The notes under the pieces: model-generated | The model's database searches: none | The model's input: only the letters and a program-made list of their open reading frames with translations | Told to the model about the DNA's origin: nothing | Assembly: GCF_030867095.1 (NCBI RefSeq) | Contig: NC_081824.1 | Span: forward strand, 115,886,162 to 115,950,161 | Direction of reading: 5' to 3' | DNA from: Alligator mississippiensis | Lineage: Eukaryota; Chordata; Crocodylia; Alligatoridae | DNA length: 64,000 nucleotides | Part shown: piece after piece, positions 11,510-22,307 of the stretch | Layout: every line of letters starts with the position of its first letter | Position numbering within the stretch: the stretch's first letter is position 1 | Position numbers and translations under genes: made by a program

Positions 11510-12118
11510 TCAGGCACTGCTCTGCTGGTGCAGTGAGCTTCCTCTCCTGTGGCCAGTAGGCCATGCCAGCAGGATCCACACATGGTCCTGGCCCCACTGC
11601 AGGCAGCTCTTGCTCTGGGGCCACATGGAGCCAGGTTGAGCAGCAGGGCTGGAACTAGGCAAGGGGCCTGGGTGGCAGGGGTCCCAGGGTGGGAGCCAGG
11701 GCAGGGACATCTGGCTAGTGGAGACACTGCTGTACCTCAGACCAGGCCCAAGCAGAGGGGCCTGCTGCTGGGGTGGCTGCCAGGGGGCATGTGGGGTTGG
11801 GGCCAGGGTCAGGGCAGCAGGCAACATTAAGGTGACCACCAGAGTCAGGATGGTGTCCAGCACCCAGTGGCCCTCCTCCATGTCCTCTACTGCCCTGGCC
11901 ACCATGCAAACCTGCCATTCTTGGGCCTCCAGGTTCTTCTCCAGAGCCAAGAGCCTGTCCCTGAACACCTGGCTCTCCCAGTCCCTCGCCACCTCATGTG
12001 CATCACTCACCACCTTGCAGGCTTCCCTCTCCTGCTCTTGTGTGTCCTTCTCCCACTCATGGGCCATGTCCTCCAGGTACTGGTCCCATGAGTCCACCTG
12101 CCACTCCTTGGCCACCAT
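11510..12118 (-). pseudogene. Harbinger Myb-like partner protein, C-terminal part
   Basis: A 202-residue open frame. Residues about 1-85 are rich in E, W, R and A with heptad-like spacing (for example VSDAHEVARDWESQ, LLALEKNLEAQEWQ), as in the coiled-coil tail of Myb/SANT-type Harbinger accessory proteins. A Pro/Gln-rich tail follows. The DNA-binding SANT domain should lie upstream on this strand (above 12118) but is not recognisable. The family protein binds element ends and brings the transposase into the nucleus. The assignment rests mainly on convergent placement beside the transposase. Confidence 0.55.
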
Positions 12119-13380
12119 GACCAGCTGGTCTGGCAGCTGGGTCCTGTCATGTGTCCTGCGCTACCAGAGCCAGTGCATATGCAAAGCACCAGATGAGACT
12201 GGTGGTGATCCTGAAGGTGCATCCTGGCTGCCAACTGGTGCCTCTGTCCTGCATGCAACTACAGGTCCTACAGAGCCAGGAGAAAGATGTTGTTTAGGAT
12301 AGTTTGCAACATTTGTGAGATAAGATGCTTAGTACCAGGGGGCTTCAGATTGGGGATTGTGCATGCATGGCTGCCCAGGGACCATGGTAAGTTGGCTTGG
12401 CAGGCCCAGGCACAGGTGGCCACCAGCCAAGCCCCACATCCCCACCACTGGGTGCTGACCACAGGCAGCCTGCCACCCCAGGCTCAGGCCTGGCTCAGAC
12501 CTGGCTTCTGGTAGCACCTGACACTGCAGCTCCAGAGCCACACCCCACCCCTTTGTCCTCTTGCAGACCAGCCTGTCTCCTGTACTGCTGCCAAACCCAT
12601 GGTGCCCAGACTTAGGGGGTGAGGGACTCCTAGCCAAGTGGGGCATGGAGCTGGCAAAGCCCACACCCTCCTCCCAGGGGACCTTGCTGGAGAGGTGTCC
12701 TGGGGCCAGCCTCCCACTGCACTGGCTCTGTGCCTCAAGCATGCCCCTGCTGAGAGTGTCCTGGGTGTGCCACAAGGAGCTATTTGCATGGACCAAAGGG
12801 TGCCCAACCCACTATGCCCTGCTTCTGCTGATTGCAATTGTGCCCCAGGTGCACCTGTGAACCTGGTGTGAGACCCTGAGCTTCAAGCCCCACACCCTCT
12901 GCCACTGCTTGGAGGACAATCCCCACACCCTCTGCCATTGCCTGGGGAGCTACCTGTGGCTGTGATGCGTGTCCCTGCCCCCTACAACAGTTATTATTTT
13001 AATAACAAGTAACATTTCTTGTTGCAGAATAAAGAAATGGTGCAAAGATTAAGCTAATGCAGATGGTTAACTGGAAACAAAATTCAAATGGAAGTGTATA
13101 GGAAAGGGACATATTAGCATACAGATAAGGTAAAAATGAACATGGAGGGACCAGCTCTGCAGTACACACACCTACTTTTACATTCCTAATTATACTCTAA
13201 GACTGTCTTGTACCGCTGCAACAGTATTACTATTACTCAAATTCCCTCACACTTTACTTCTTTGTTTGAGTCCCCCTCATTAGATCACCTGCATAAAATC
13301 AAATTCTGAGTAGAAGATATCATTTGTATTCTAGGATGTACATTTCTAACATGGCTTTGCTGTTGTAAATCTAAGTATCT
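12119..13380. other. Decayed Harbinger flank, then unique DNA
   Basis: 12119-12980 is GC-richer with several overlapping frames but no domain I can name; it probably holds the rest of the Harbinger copy. After about 12980 the sequence becomes AT-rich without features. Confidence 0.4.
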
Positions 13381-13384
13381 TGTT

Positions 13385-13580
13385 GATGTATTAGTATTGT
13401 TTATTGTGGTAGTACCTATAGGTCCCAACCAAGGTTGAACCAATATGCACTAAAGATACTTTGCAAAGTAAAAAAAGAACCCTTTGTCCCAAAGAGCTTA
13501 CAGTCCAAATGGACATATCAGACAAAAATGGGAGGGAAATTGGAGGCAAAGCATCTTATCTATGGTCATAAAATGGATTA
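13385..13580. repeat. Ancient amniote interspersed repeat fragment
   Basis: 'tattgtggtagtacctatagg' type sequence followed by 'cccaaagagcttacagtc' is the pattern of old L2/MIR-related repeats shared by amniotes. Highly diverged and noncoding. Confidence 0.45.
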
Positions 13581-13779
13581 ACAAGACTTTCTAGAATAGA
13601 TTAAAATGTTTATAAACATTTATCAAAATATTAAATTGGCTTAAAAATGTAAATCTGATGCTATGTTTGGGATCTTCTCAGAGGAATGAAGAAAAATGTT
13701 TGAAAGACAGAATTAAACAAGATGAATACATAAAATGTGAAAAGATTATTTTTTCATGGTTTTTAATGTCTTTCAATAG

Positions 13780-14194
13780 AAGTTATATCCAACTTTAATA
13801 TTATTATTTTGCTTTTGTATCATCATCAATGATTCCTCACAGTTGAGGATGACTGTCTTCCATGATGGTTTTATCTCTGGGTCTGAAGATGGCTGATGAG
13901 ACCTATCTGGGATTGACAGACTCTGTTGCAGCTCAGGCACATGTTTACCTTTGGGGTAGGTGGCTCTGGGTTCTTGGTTTGGTCCACAAAACACTGCTTC
14001 TATTGCTCCCATTTTTCTGTTTCCCATTGTTATCATAAGGTTTCAAAGTACTGAGATCCTTGCAGCAGACTCTCCCTCTATTTGGGGTGGTCCTGGGCAA
14101 TAGTTTCTAATGAGTTGATATCAATGTTGCATTTTTTTAAGCTGGCCTTGAGAATGTTGTTGAAACATTTTCTCTGCCCTCTTATTAAGCATAC
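13780..14194 (-). mobile_element. LINE 3' part, downstream of LTR insertion
   Basis: Read on the minus strand this continues the LINE protein seen at 15223-15660: a basic RGQRKCFNNILKASLKK segment, then a Cys-containing tail region with 'SRIGLISHL'-like coding. Frameshifts are present. It is separated from its 5' part by the solo LTR. Confidence 0.7.
14190..14194 (+). repeat. Target-site duplication CATAC (left)
   Basis: Exact 5-bp copy of 15223-15227, flanking the solo LTR. Confidence 0.9.
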
Positions 14195-15222
14195 TGTCGC
14201 AGGGCACTAGGGTGCCCTGCTCGTTTAAAGAGCTGAAACTGCTAGGGGAAGAGCCCTAGCAGTGAGTTGGAAACCCTAGCTGCTGGTTACTAGGGCAGCC
14301 AGAATGAGCTAGTGGTCCACACCTGCCAGCAGTCAGCTGACTGGAAAAGGCAGGGCCTGGCTCATACATAAACCCCAGGGCTTAGACCAGGAAGGTAGTT
14401 CTGTGCCAGCAGCCAAGGGGGAAGGAGCCCTCCCAGAGCAAGCAAAGGGGAGAGGCCTGACTGCAGGAGTAGCTGCTGATACTGTTGAGGGATGGCGTAT
14501 CCCCCAGTATGGTTTGAATGATGTTGTAGCTGGATGGCTTGAATTTGTGTTACAGCCCAGGGGCTTGTGTTTTGTTTACTGTTGTATAACACCAGTGGTT
14601 TGGGTGAGGCTGTTAGGGGAAGGAGGAGGCCTCATAGAGGGCCCATGGCAGCGTGGGGACCCCAGCACCAGAGAGGGCACAGCATTTGGGGTGCACAGAC
14701 CCCAGTGCCAGAGAGGGCGTGGCACTTTGTGGGGCCACGGAAAGCCCAGGTGCCAGAGAGGGCGCAGTACTTTGCAGGGCTGCAGGGTGCAGAGGGAGAC
14801 AGGGCTGCAGAGAGCCCAAGCACCAGTGAGGTGCAGAATGAGACAGGGCCGTGGAGGGCCCAGGGTGGACAAGGGAGACAAATTACAACAAAGCCCAGAC
14901 CAAACAATGTTGGTACCATCTTCAAGGCTTGGGGTGTGGTAAAGGGGTGGTTGGAGCCACGCATAACCCATAAGGCTAGGGTGCCCCAAAACACCTGTGG
15001 TGACATTTATCTTGGAGCGGGACCCACCAGGGGTCCAGAAACCTATGGAGTCCAGAGAATCAATCAAGTCCGTGTCTGAAAGGACTTAAGGGTAGCCTCC
15101 CTATCAATCATTCAATCAAAGATGTGGCGGGCGAGAATAGAGGGTGCCCATTGGGCAGACTTGGCATGGTAAGGGGACCTTGGAGAGATCACGGCCATCC
15201 TGCAGGACCCCATCCTGTGACA
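14195..15222 (+). mobile_element. Solo LTR of 1028 bp inside a LINE
   Basis: It starts TGTCGCAGG and ends CCTGTGACA (9-bp inverted ends, one mismatch), flanked by exact CATAC duplications. It splits a minus-strand LINE frame, which resumes on the other side. A weak TATA-like acataaa (14366-14372) would place U3 at about 170 bp and R-U5 at about 850 bp in plus orientation; orientation is uncertain. Bases 14660-14870 hold degenerate tandem units. With no internal region or second LTR, it is best explained by LTR-LTR recombination of an LTR retroelement. Confidence 0.88.
14660..14870 (+). repeat. Degenerate minisatellite within the LTR
   Basis: About four units of roughly 50 bp built on 'ccagagagggc' followed by 'gcactttg'-like sequence, with purine drift toward the end. 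It expands the transcribed part of the LTR. Confidence 0.7.
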
Positions 15223-15660
15223 CATACACCTTGACTGAGCTGGAAGAATAAAACTTGCTTTGGAGTTTGGAGTCAGACATCACGATGATGTTGCTAGCCC
15301 AGCAAAGTTGATGTCAGATGATCGTAGCCTTGATGTTCATGGTGTTTGCTTGTGAGAGGACACTAATGTTGGTGCATCTGTCTACCCACTGGATTCAAAG
15401 GATCCTCTGCAGGCAGCATTGATGGTACTTCTCCAGTGACTTGAGGTGTCTCCTGTAAATTGTCCATGTCTCAGCTTCATATAGTAAGTGGGGGGATCAC
15501 TGCTGCTTGATAAACCATGAACTTGGTTTCGGATCTGATGTTGCAATCTTCAAACACCCATTTCCTCAGGCAGCCAAAGGCTGCACTTGCACATTTGAGG
15601 TGATGTTGGATTTCTTCATTGATGCTTTTGTATAAGTACTTTCTCATTCCAGGATTTCAA
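15223..15660 (-). mobile_element. LINE reverse-transcriptase C-terminal region, antisense
   Basis: The minus-strand reading contains ASAAFGCLRKWVFED, TKFMVYQAAVIPPL, EAETWTIYRRHLKSLEKYH and RCTNISVLSQANTMNIKA, a region conserved after the RT domain of a widespread animal non-LTR retrotransposon group (RTE-like; clade not certain). Stops and frameshifts show it is dead. The copy ends here at CATAC and resumes at 14194. Confidence 0.8.
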
Positions 15661-16000
15661 GCAAATAACATTTGATTGAGCCACCCTACTGTCCCATGAT
15701 GTGGATAAACACTGTTCCCAATTTATAGATGGTAAATTGGAAAAAAAAAAATTAGATGGTTTTGCTAGCATTTTATAATGAATTAGAATTGGGAAAAGAA
15801 CCCAGAGGCAGTGATGCCTGGTTCCTCCATTAACTTTGAGATTTATGGCAATTTTGTTGCATTATACCTACTGCTTATTGTATAAATGTTAGTGGTAGGA
15901 CTATCAGACTGAAGACTTCAGGCAAATTCTGAAAGAAGCAAAATTTGGTCACCATGTTTTGAATAGAAGATAACAAAAACAGTCAAAAAAGGTTTACATG
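15661..16000. repeat. MIR/L2-like fragment and spacer
   Basis: 15685-15840 shows the pattern 'ccctactgtcccatgatg ... atttatagatgg ... gaacccagaggca' of an old amniote SINE/L2-type repeat. The rest is featureless. Confidence 0.4.
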
Positions 16001-17080
16001 TAGATAGTGATTAGACCTATTAGCAATGGAAAAAAATCCTCTAGAACATCATTTCTGAACCAAAACCTGCAATCTCTAATTGATTTCCATCAAAAATTCA
16101 GCTTGCAGCACCCCTCCATCAGACTATCTCACAATGGTCACTATCCAGAATGGTACAATACAGACTACCATATACAAGAAACCCACAGACCAACATATAT
16201 ATCTGTGCAGAATCAGCAATCACCCTAAACATACCAAGAAAGCTGTAATTTACAGCCAAGCCCTCCAATACCACCAAATTTGCACTGAGGAGAACACCCA
16301 TGATCACTACCTCACAAATTTCAAAAGGGTCTTTACTCAACATGGACACTCCTTCAGGGAGATAGATCACACTTTTGAAAAAGCCACCCAGATATCACGT
16401 GAAGAATTGCTGTGATATAGAAGAAACGCCCCCGTGAATCACACAGTACTGGTTATGATATATCATCTCTCCCTGGAACCTATGCAGAAAATCCTCAAAC
16501 AATTGCAACTCGTACTAGAAGGAGACCCAGTTCTCAGATCTCCCCAGAACCACCCATCCTATCCTTTAAACAAACACCGAACCTTGCCAACCTCATCATT
16601 AGAAGCAAACATCCTATGGCCCAAAACACACTGACTGAATCCGGGCCATGCCAGGACAAGAAATGTAAAACCTGCCAACATGTCTCTACCATCCCCACAA
16701 TTACTACACCCCACAACAAAACCATCAATAGTCCTGGATCTTATACCTGCACCTCCAGAAATGTAATATATCTCATCCAGTGCACCAAATGCCCAGATGG
16801 AAAATATGTAGGAGAAACCAAACAACAACTGCGCACCAGAATGAATACACATAGAAAATCCATCAAAGACAAGATTACCCAATTACCTGTGGAGGCACAT
16901 TTCTCACAAGAAAACCACTCTCTCTTCAATCTTTCAGTTCTAATTCTCAAAGGTAATTTACAAAATACCTTTCACATATGATCCTATGAACTCCACTTCA
17001 TCAATCTACTGGACATAAACAATCATGGACTAAATATAGACATTGGATTTATGACACATTATAATCTGCCTACCATCTGA
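16001..17080 (+). pseudogene. Penelope-like retroelement ORF (RT end plus GIY-YIG)
   Basis: The frames join into a Penelope-type protein. IQTTIYKKPTDQHIYL and VIYSQALQYHQIC come from the end of the reverse transcriptase and thumb, then CKTCQHVS, then the GIY-YIG endonuclease with CTSRNVIYLIQCTKC, YVGETKQQLRTRMNTHR and VEAHFSQENHS. The frame ends FMTHYN...stop at 17080. There are frameshifts at about 16230 and 16980 and a stop near 16411, so it is inactive and 5'-truncated. Penelope elements use RT plus GIY-YIG to reinsert at nicked DNA. Confidence 0.9.
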
Positions 17081-17450
17081 CTCCGTAGGTAAATCCTCCA
17101 CTTTTTACCAGCTATTCTCATTCCCTTCCCCCTACCCCACTGTCTCCCATCCTTAGACTACAGCTACATTCAATCCCTCTTTCTCCCCCACCTGTCTCTC
17201 ACCTACTGACCACCTCAATTTACATTTTAGCCAAATGGCTTTCTTGCATACGTACTGGCCTCTGGCTGCTTCCATCCAGGAAGAACACAGACCATCTGCA
17301 GATGCTTCCTCAGTCTAACAAAGGGTGTTTGTTCTGAAAGCTTGCTAAGAAGAATTTGTACAACTATTTGAGTTGGTCTAATAAAACATATCTGATTCAC
17401 CCAAAGAACCTTGTCTGCCTGTGTCCTTAGACCAACTCAGCTACAACCTA
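17081..17450 (+). mobile_element. Penelope-like element 3' tail
   Basis: Noncoding tail with 'ctgaaagcttgctaagaag', 'gagttggtctaataaaa' and 'cccaaagaaccttgtctg'. The same tail occurs in antisense at 21894-22293 and 61778-61917. The AATAAAA lies inside the conserved 'tggtctaataaaa' block. Confidence 0.8.
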
Positions 17451-19265
17451 CACCCTGAATTTCTGAACCACTAATTACCATATTTAGTATATCAATATGA
17501 AGAAATGAAACAATGAAATAAAAACTTGTTTGGTGCTATTAAGTTGTACCAACTTGTGCACTAACTAGAGTGGCAGTCATCTGTATCATCAGCTTCTGAT
17601 TATTTTTATACTTTGTTTGACAGACACTTCTGGAAATGTCTTCTTGTTTTACGTCGTCAGCAGAGCTACCAGGCTAAGTTCCTTACGTATCTTTAAATAC
17701 TGCTAAGCTGATTGGCATTTACTCGTACCCCCCTTCCTCCCTCCCCGCCATCCTGCACTATACGAACCATAGGGTCTGACTTGGCAAGTATTACCTTTTC
17801 TTAATAGAACAGCTGCCCTCTAAACTTAAGCCCATCTGGTCGTTTGAAAAAAGAAGGGGAAAAATTAAAATCAGTGCTCACTAATTAGAGGAAAATTGCA
17901 TGTAAACAATTGAAAGGTCTTTTCATACTTATGTCCTGACATTTCCACAAAGAGCTTAATTGCTTGCATGGGCCTAAAGGGTTATGTTCTTTTTTTAAGC
18001 TGCATATGCTCCCTGCCAAATACTAGCTTGGACATGCTGTGAGTGGTTTTTGGATCACCAGCAGCTCTTGCTATTTTAGGCTCTGTCACAGCTTGAAGTT
18101 GTAATTAATTTTGATGATCTTGACAATCATAATTATGACAGTTCTTGTTTCTGATAAGGCTATCTTAAGAACTTTCTTGCGTGGAAACAACCCTGATTTT
18201 TGGTAATACAAGAAATATCACACTGCAAAACATCACAGTAGTTTAATGGACAAACATCTGAAATAACTGGGCAGAAAATGTATTTTTGCCATCCCATGAA
18301 ACTTTTCAAGAGTTTTACCATTCTGTACGATGGTGAAACCAAGGCCTTTTGAAGTTTTTCCATAAAAAACAGAAAGAGACAGAGAGAGAAAATAATTAAG
18401 ATGTACCCAGCAAGAGCTCATAGTAATGGTTAGGATATTCAGATGGCATAAGGGAGACTAGTAGTAGAACTAGGATAGGCAAGATAGGCACAAGCCCTGG
18501 GCACTAATTATTAGGGAGGATGTCAAACTGGTGGTGCTCTGGGGAGCTCCTACTACAAGATTGCTGCAGCCAGTATGCAGCAAGCCCATCCCAGCCACAA
18601 CAGCCTGAACCTGCACCGCTGTGGTAGCAGCCATCTGTGGTAGCAGAGTGCAGGGAGCCCAGCTATGGCAGGCAAGTTGGATCCTCTAACTCTCCAGCGG
18701 TCAGCATATCTCTGTTCCAACTTCCCACCCCCATCCACCGCCCAAAGAGGGAGAGTCAGGTTTAAGTGCCCCCTCCAACATTTTTTCATGTTCACATGAT
18801 AAAATACTTTCAGTCCATTGGCTATTTTGGAATGGGTCCCTGTGTCTCTTGATGGAATAATTCAGTTTTCTATCAATAAGTATTTATTGGAGGAGCTACT
18901 AGAATCTGTATCTCCCTCATTCCAAGTGAGTGCCCTGACCAGCTGCCTATTTCTTATTCTGGGGTATCTCTCCCTGTGATTAGTTTTTATCATAAATTCT
19001 ATTCTGGGCCTAAGAAACCTTTATCAAAAACCCAATGCAGGATGTAGCAGGATACATGTGCATTGAACAATTAAGTTTTGTTTTTTGCTCTGTAAATATG
19101 TGTGGTATGCTGTACACAGAAACAATTCTCTCAGGGTAATGATTCTGTGACCTTGGAGAAAGGAACAAGCAATTCACCTTGAGTCACTCTCATCCCCTAA
19201 AGTAAGTGCACACATCTCTCCTTGAGCGCATTGACAACTTCCATTAGAACTAGTTAAGGCAGAGA
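17451..19265. other. Noncoding stretch
   Basis: AT-rich unique DNA. A GC-richer patch at 18480-18790 has no recognised content. No exon or transposon assigned. Confidence 0.5.
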
Positions 19266-19640
19266 AGGGGGTCAGATGGGTGGGAAACCGGCTGTGGGGT
19301 CAGACCCAGAGAGTACTAATAGGCGGATCTGTGTCGACCTGGCAGAAAGTAGCCAGTGGGGTCTCCCAGGGTTCAGTACTTGGACCAGTAATTTTCAACA
19401 TCTTCATCAATGGTCTGGATGTGGGGTGAAAAGCACACTGGCAAAGTTCACCAATGACACTAAGCTGTGGGGAAGTGCAGCCATGCATCATGGTCGGCTG
19501 ACGATAGAAGCGGACTTAGACAGATTAGTTAGATGGGTGGACAAGAACCAGATGCTGTTCATCACTAAGAAGTGTAAGGTACTCCATCTGGGGAGGAAAA
19601 ATCCACAACAAACTTACAGGCTCAGTGGTGCTATGCTAGC
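19266..19640 (+). mobile_element. CR1 LINE fragment, 5' part of nested copy
   Basis: CR1 reverse-transcriptase region: 'SSGVPQGSVLGP'-type reading near 19350, FTNDTKLWG (the catalytic motif is normally FADD, so one Asp has become Asn), then VDKNQMLFITKKCKVLHLG. Stops and frameshifts are present. The copy is cut by another CR1 and resumes at about 19985. Confidence 0.88.
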
Positions 19641-19984
19641 AAGTGAACATTCAAGTTCATCACGGGGGCACAGAAGGGAATTGGTGCGGTTTTATTCACC
19701 AAGGCGCTCCCGTGGGTTACAAGAAATAATGGCCACAAGCTAGCAGACAGCAGATTTAGACTAGACATTAGGAAGAACTTCTTCACAGTTAGAGTGGCCA
19801 AGGTCTGGAACAGGCTCCCAAGGGAGGTGGTGCTCTCCCCTACCCTGGGGGTCTTCAAGAGGAGGTTAGATAAGCATCTGGCTGGGGTCATCTGAACCCA
19901 GCACTCTTTCCTGCCTATGCAGGGGGTCGGACTCGATGATCTATTGAGGTCCCTTCCGACCCTAACATCTATGAATCTATGAAT
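19641..19984 (+). mobile_element. CR1 3' fragment nested in older CR1
   Basis: 5'-truncated CR1 of about 345 bp: C-terminal coding (RLDIRKNFFTVRVAKV-like reading), then 'gggggtcggactcgatgatc' and the tail 'atctatgaatctatgaa'. It closely matches the copy at 48265-48487, so it is a young subfamily inserted into the older CR1. Confidence 0.88.
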
Positions 19985-20620
19985 GTCTGAAAGGGACCTG
20001 AGGGTCTAAATTGACCATAACATGAATATGAAACACCAGTGTGATGCTACAGTTAGCAGAGAAAACAATACACTGGCATGCATCAACCAATGCATCTCAA
20101 AGAAAACTAAGGAAGTTCTTTTCCCACTCTACTTGGCATTGGTGAGGCTGCAGCTGGAGTACTGCATCCAGCTCTGGGCACCACACTTCAAGAAGGATGT
20201 GGAGAAGCTTGAGAGAGTCCAGAGAAGAGCCATTCGTATGATTAGAGCCCTGAAGAGCAAGCCATAAGAGGACAGGCTGACAGATATGGGACTGTTCAGC
20301 TTAGAAAAGAGAAGATTTTGGGGGGATTTGGTGGCAGCTTACAAATATATCAAGGGTGAGGATCAGGGGCTAGGTGAACAACTATTCACCAAAGCACTCC
20401 AGGGGAAAACCAGAAGCAATGGTCATAAACTTCTAGAAGAAGGTTTCAGACTGGATATAAGGAAAAGCTTATTCACAGTTCATGTAACCTTGCTGCGGTT
20501 ATTTGACCCCAGCAGTCTTTCCTGCCCAGAGTTGGGGGGGTTGAGGGGGGAGGAAAGGGGGGCTGGACCTGATGATCTCATGAGGTCCGTTCCAGCCCAA
20601 GCTTCTGTAAATCTGTGAAC
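19985..20620 (+). mobile_element. CR1 LINE fragment, 3' part of nested copy
   Basis: The older CR1 continues: ERDL, IDHNMNM, a cysteine-helix region, LYLALVRLQLEYCIQLWAP, LERVQRRAIRMIRA and MGLFSLEKRRFWGDLVAAYK, ending in a G-rich 3' region and 'atgatctcatgaggtccgttcc'. Frameshifts break the frame. Confidence 0.88.
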
Positions 20621-20739
20621 AGTCATCCTAAAAGAAAATTGAGTGTCTAGTCCAGACTGTAATGTTCAGGGATACGTGGTACAGAATTATAAAGTATTAG
20701 AGGAAGCACCCAAAGTTCACAAGATCATAAGAAAGTAGG

Positions 20740-20870
20740 GGCCCTACCAGAATGGAAGGGACCTCATAAGGTCATCTAGTTCCCTGCTCAAGACAGGAAT
20801 CATCCTCAACTAAACCATCCCAGCCAAATGTTTGTCTAAATTGTATTTGGAAATTTCCAAGGATGGAGAG
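20740..20870 (-). mobile_element. CR1 3'-end fragment, minus strand
   Basis: 'gaatggaagggacctcataagg' and 'catcctcaactaaaccatccc' are the reverse complement of a CR1 3' end and its last coding residues. Short and old. Confidence 0.75.
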
Positions 20871-21150
20871 TGCCCCCTGGATCTGTGCGTGAAGTGAGGG
20901 AAGGCTGCGAGATACCACTGTGGGCTTTGCCCCAGGCACCAAACTTCCTTGCCATGGCACTGCAGGTAGTTGACAGCCCAGAGATCACAAGCTTGAGGCC
21001 ATAGCAAAAGCAGTCACAGCACAGCCTGTCAAATTCAAAAAAATCTGTGAATTCTGATTAAGACCTTGTCACAGGGACACAAAAAAGGAAAGGGAATAGG
21101 CACATGGAGGCTTACTAAAGAGCAGCTGATGAATGGTGAGCTTATCTATA
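20871..21150. other. Noncoding spacer
   Basis: No feature recognised. Confidence 0.4.
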
Positions 21151-21472
21151 CAGCAGAACCTGGGTAATTCACAGGGTTAGCTTCCTCTCTCCTCCCTTCC
21201 CTGCCCTCTGTCAAAGATTTGTGAAATAACCAAGGGGATACAGAGCTGCAACAAACAGGTGCTGAGCTGCACCAGCTGTATGCTGCAGCTTTTACTTCAA
21301 AGGGAACTTTTCTGATCAGCTGTGAGGGACCACTGATGAGCTCCAGCTGAGTGGGAAGCAGTGCCCTTTGAAGTGAAAAATCTGCTGCAAACAGCCCATC
21401 CTTAATTCAGCAACTCACTGAGAATTAAGTGGGTTGTGAAACACCTGGAAATGAATGACCTAGGTTCTACTG
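21151..21472. mobile_element. Tc1/mariner-type MITE (322 bp)
   Basis: The ends CAGCAGAACCTGGGTAATTCA and, inverted, CAGTAGAACCTAGGTCATTCA match over 21 bp with three differences. 'CAGTAGAACCT' starts are typical of mariner/Tigger-type elements. TA precedes the left end; the right flank is AA, probably a mutated TA. The interior pairs 'cttcaaaggg' with 'ccctttgaag'. No coding sequence. Confidence 0.75.
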
Positions 21473-21879
21473 AACCATGGCAGCAGCATGTCCAAAGACA
21501 TACCTCCAGGCCTGAAAACTCATCAATGAGACTACTTAGCCCTCAGCCTGGAGCATGTGTAAGTTTTCATTATTCCTGAGGGTGGGTACTGCAGATGAGC
21601 CTGGAGTAGCCTCATTGCCAGGCTTCTGGGTCTTCAGCACATCAGCAGAATCAAGTGGACAGGGCATGTTCAGCTCTGTCTTCCTCAGGATCAAGTCCAT
21701 AATATAGATAAGCCCAGTCAGTCCCTGCCCCTTTTATTTCCCTATAATTTGGCCATAATCCAAATAGGTGGATTTGGCCATCCATGTAGGTGTCTAACTG
21801 CCATTTAAGTCCAGATGTAGGTCCTCGAAACTCCACACATTCTTCACCTAAGCCTAGAATACATGTTAGCATTAAAGTT
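21473..21879. other. Noncoding spacer
   Basis: No feature recognised. Confidence 0.4.
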
Positions 21880-21893
21880 TCCTAGGAGCCTAA

Positions 21894-22293
21894 AAGACAA
21901 ACAAAAATCTAGAACTCTTGGTTCCAAAATGATACCTTTTATTAGACCAACTGGAAAATGGCAAGAAAATTGTCCTTTTCTTCAAGCTTTCAAGATCAAA
22001 GTCCCTTCATCATGCTCTGGGAAAAATGTAGATGGTACAAGATGGTAAAAAGTCCCCATAAGTAGGAAATAAACTTCATTTTTGCACAGAGGGAGCTGAA
22101 CATGAAACTCTGTCCCACTGGGTCCATGAGAGTGTCTTTATGAACTGTGTTGAGTAGCTCTTTGATGTGTTGAGCAGGTAGAATTCCTTCCCTGGAGGTG
22201 TCAGATGGCAGGAAGGGAGGTAAAAAAAAAGTCCTTGTTGTTCTGCAATGAAGTTTAAAATCCAAAATCAGCTAAAATTTGGCATCTTCCATG
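21894..22293 (-). mobile_element. Penelope-like element 3' fragment with 14-bp TSD
   Basis: The antisense 'ttttattagaccaactgg' tail matches the Penelope tail at 17.4 kb. Exact 14-bp duplications (tcctaggagcctaa) lie at 21880-21893 and 22294-22307. The 400-bp copy is 5'-truncated and noncoding. Confidence 0.85.
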
Positions 22294-22307
22294 TCCTAGG
22301 AGCCTAA

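Noticed and set aside
12329..12871. Several overlapping frames near 12.3-12.9 kb
   Set aside because: I looked for a SANT domain to complete the Harbinger partner and could not find a convincing one.
14403..15079. 170-179 residue frames around 14.4-15.1 kb
   Set aside because: They fall inside the solo LTR and reflect its minisatellite, with competing frames on both strands.
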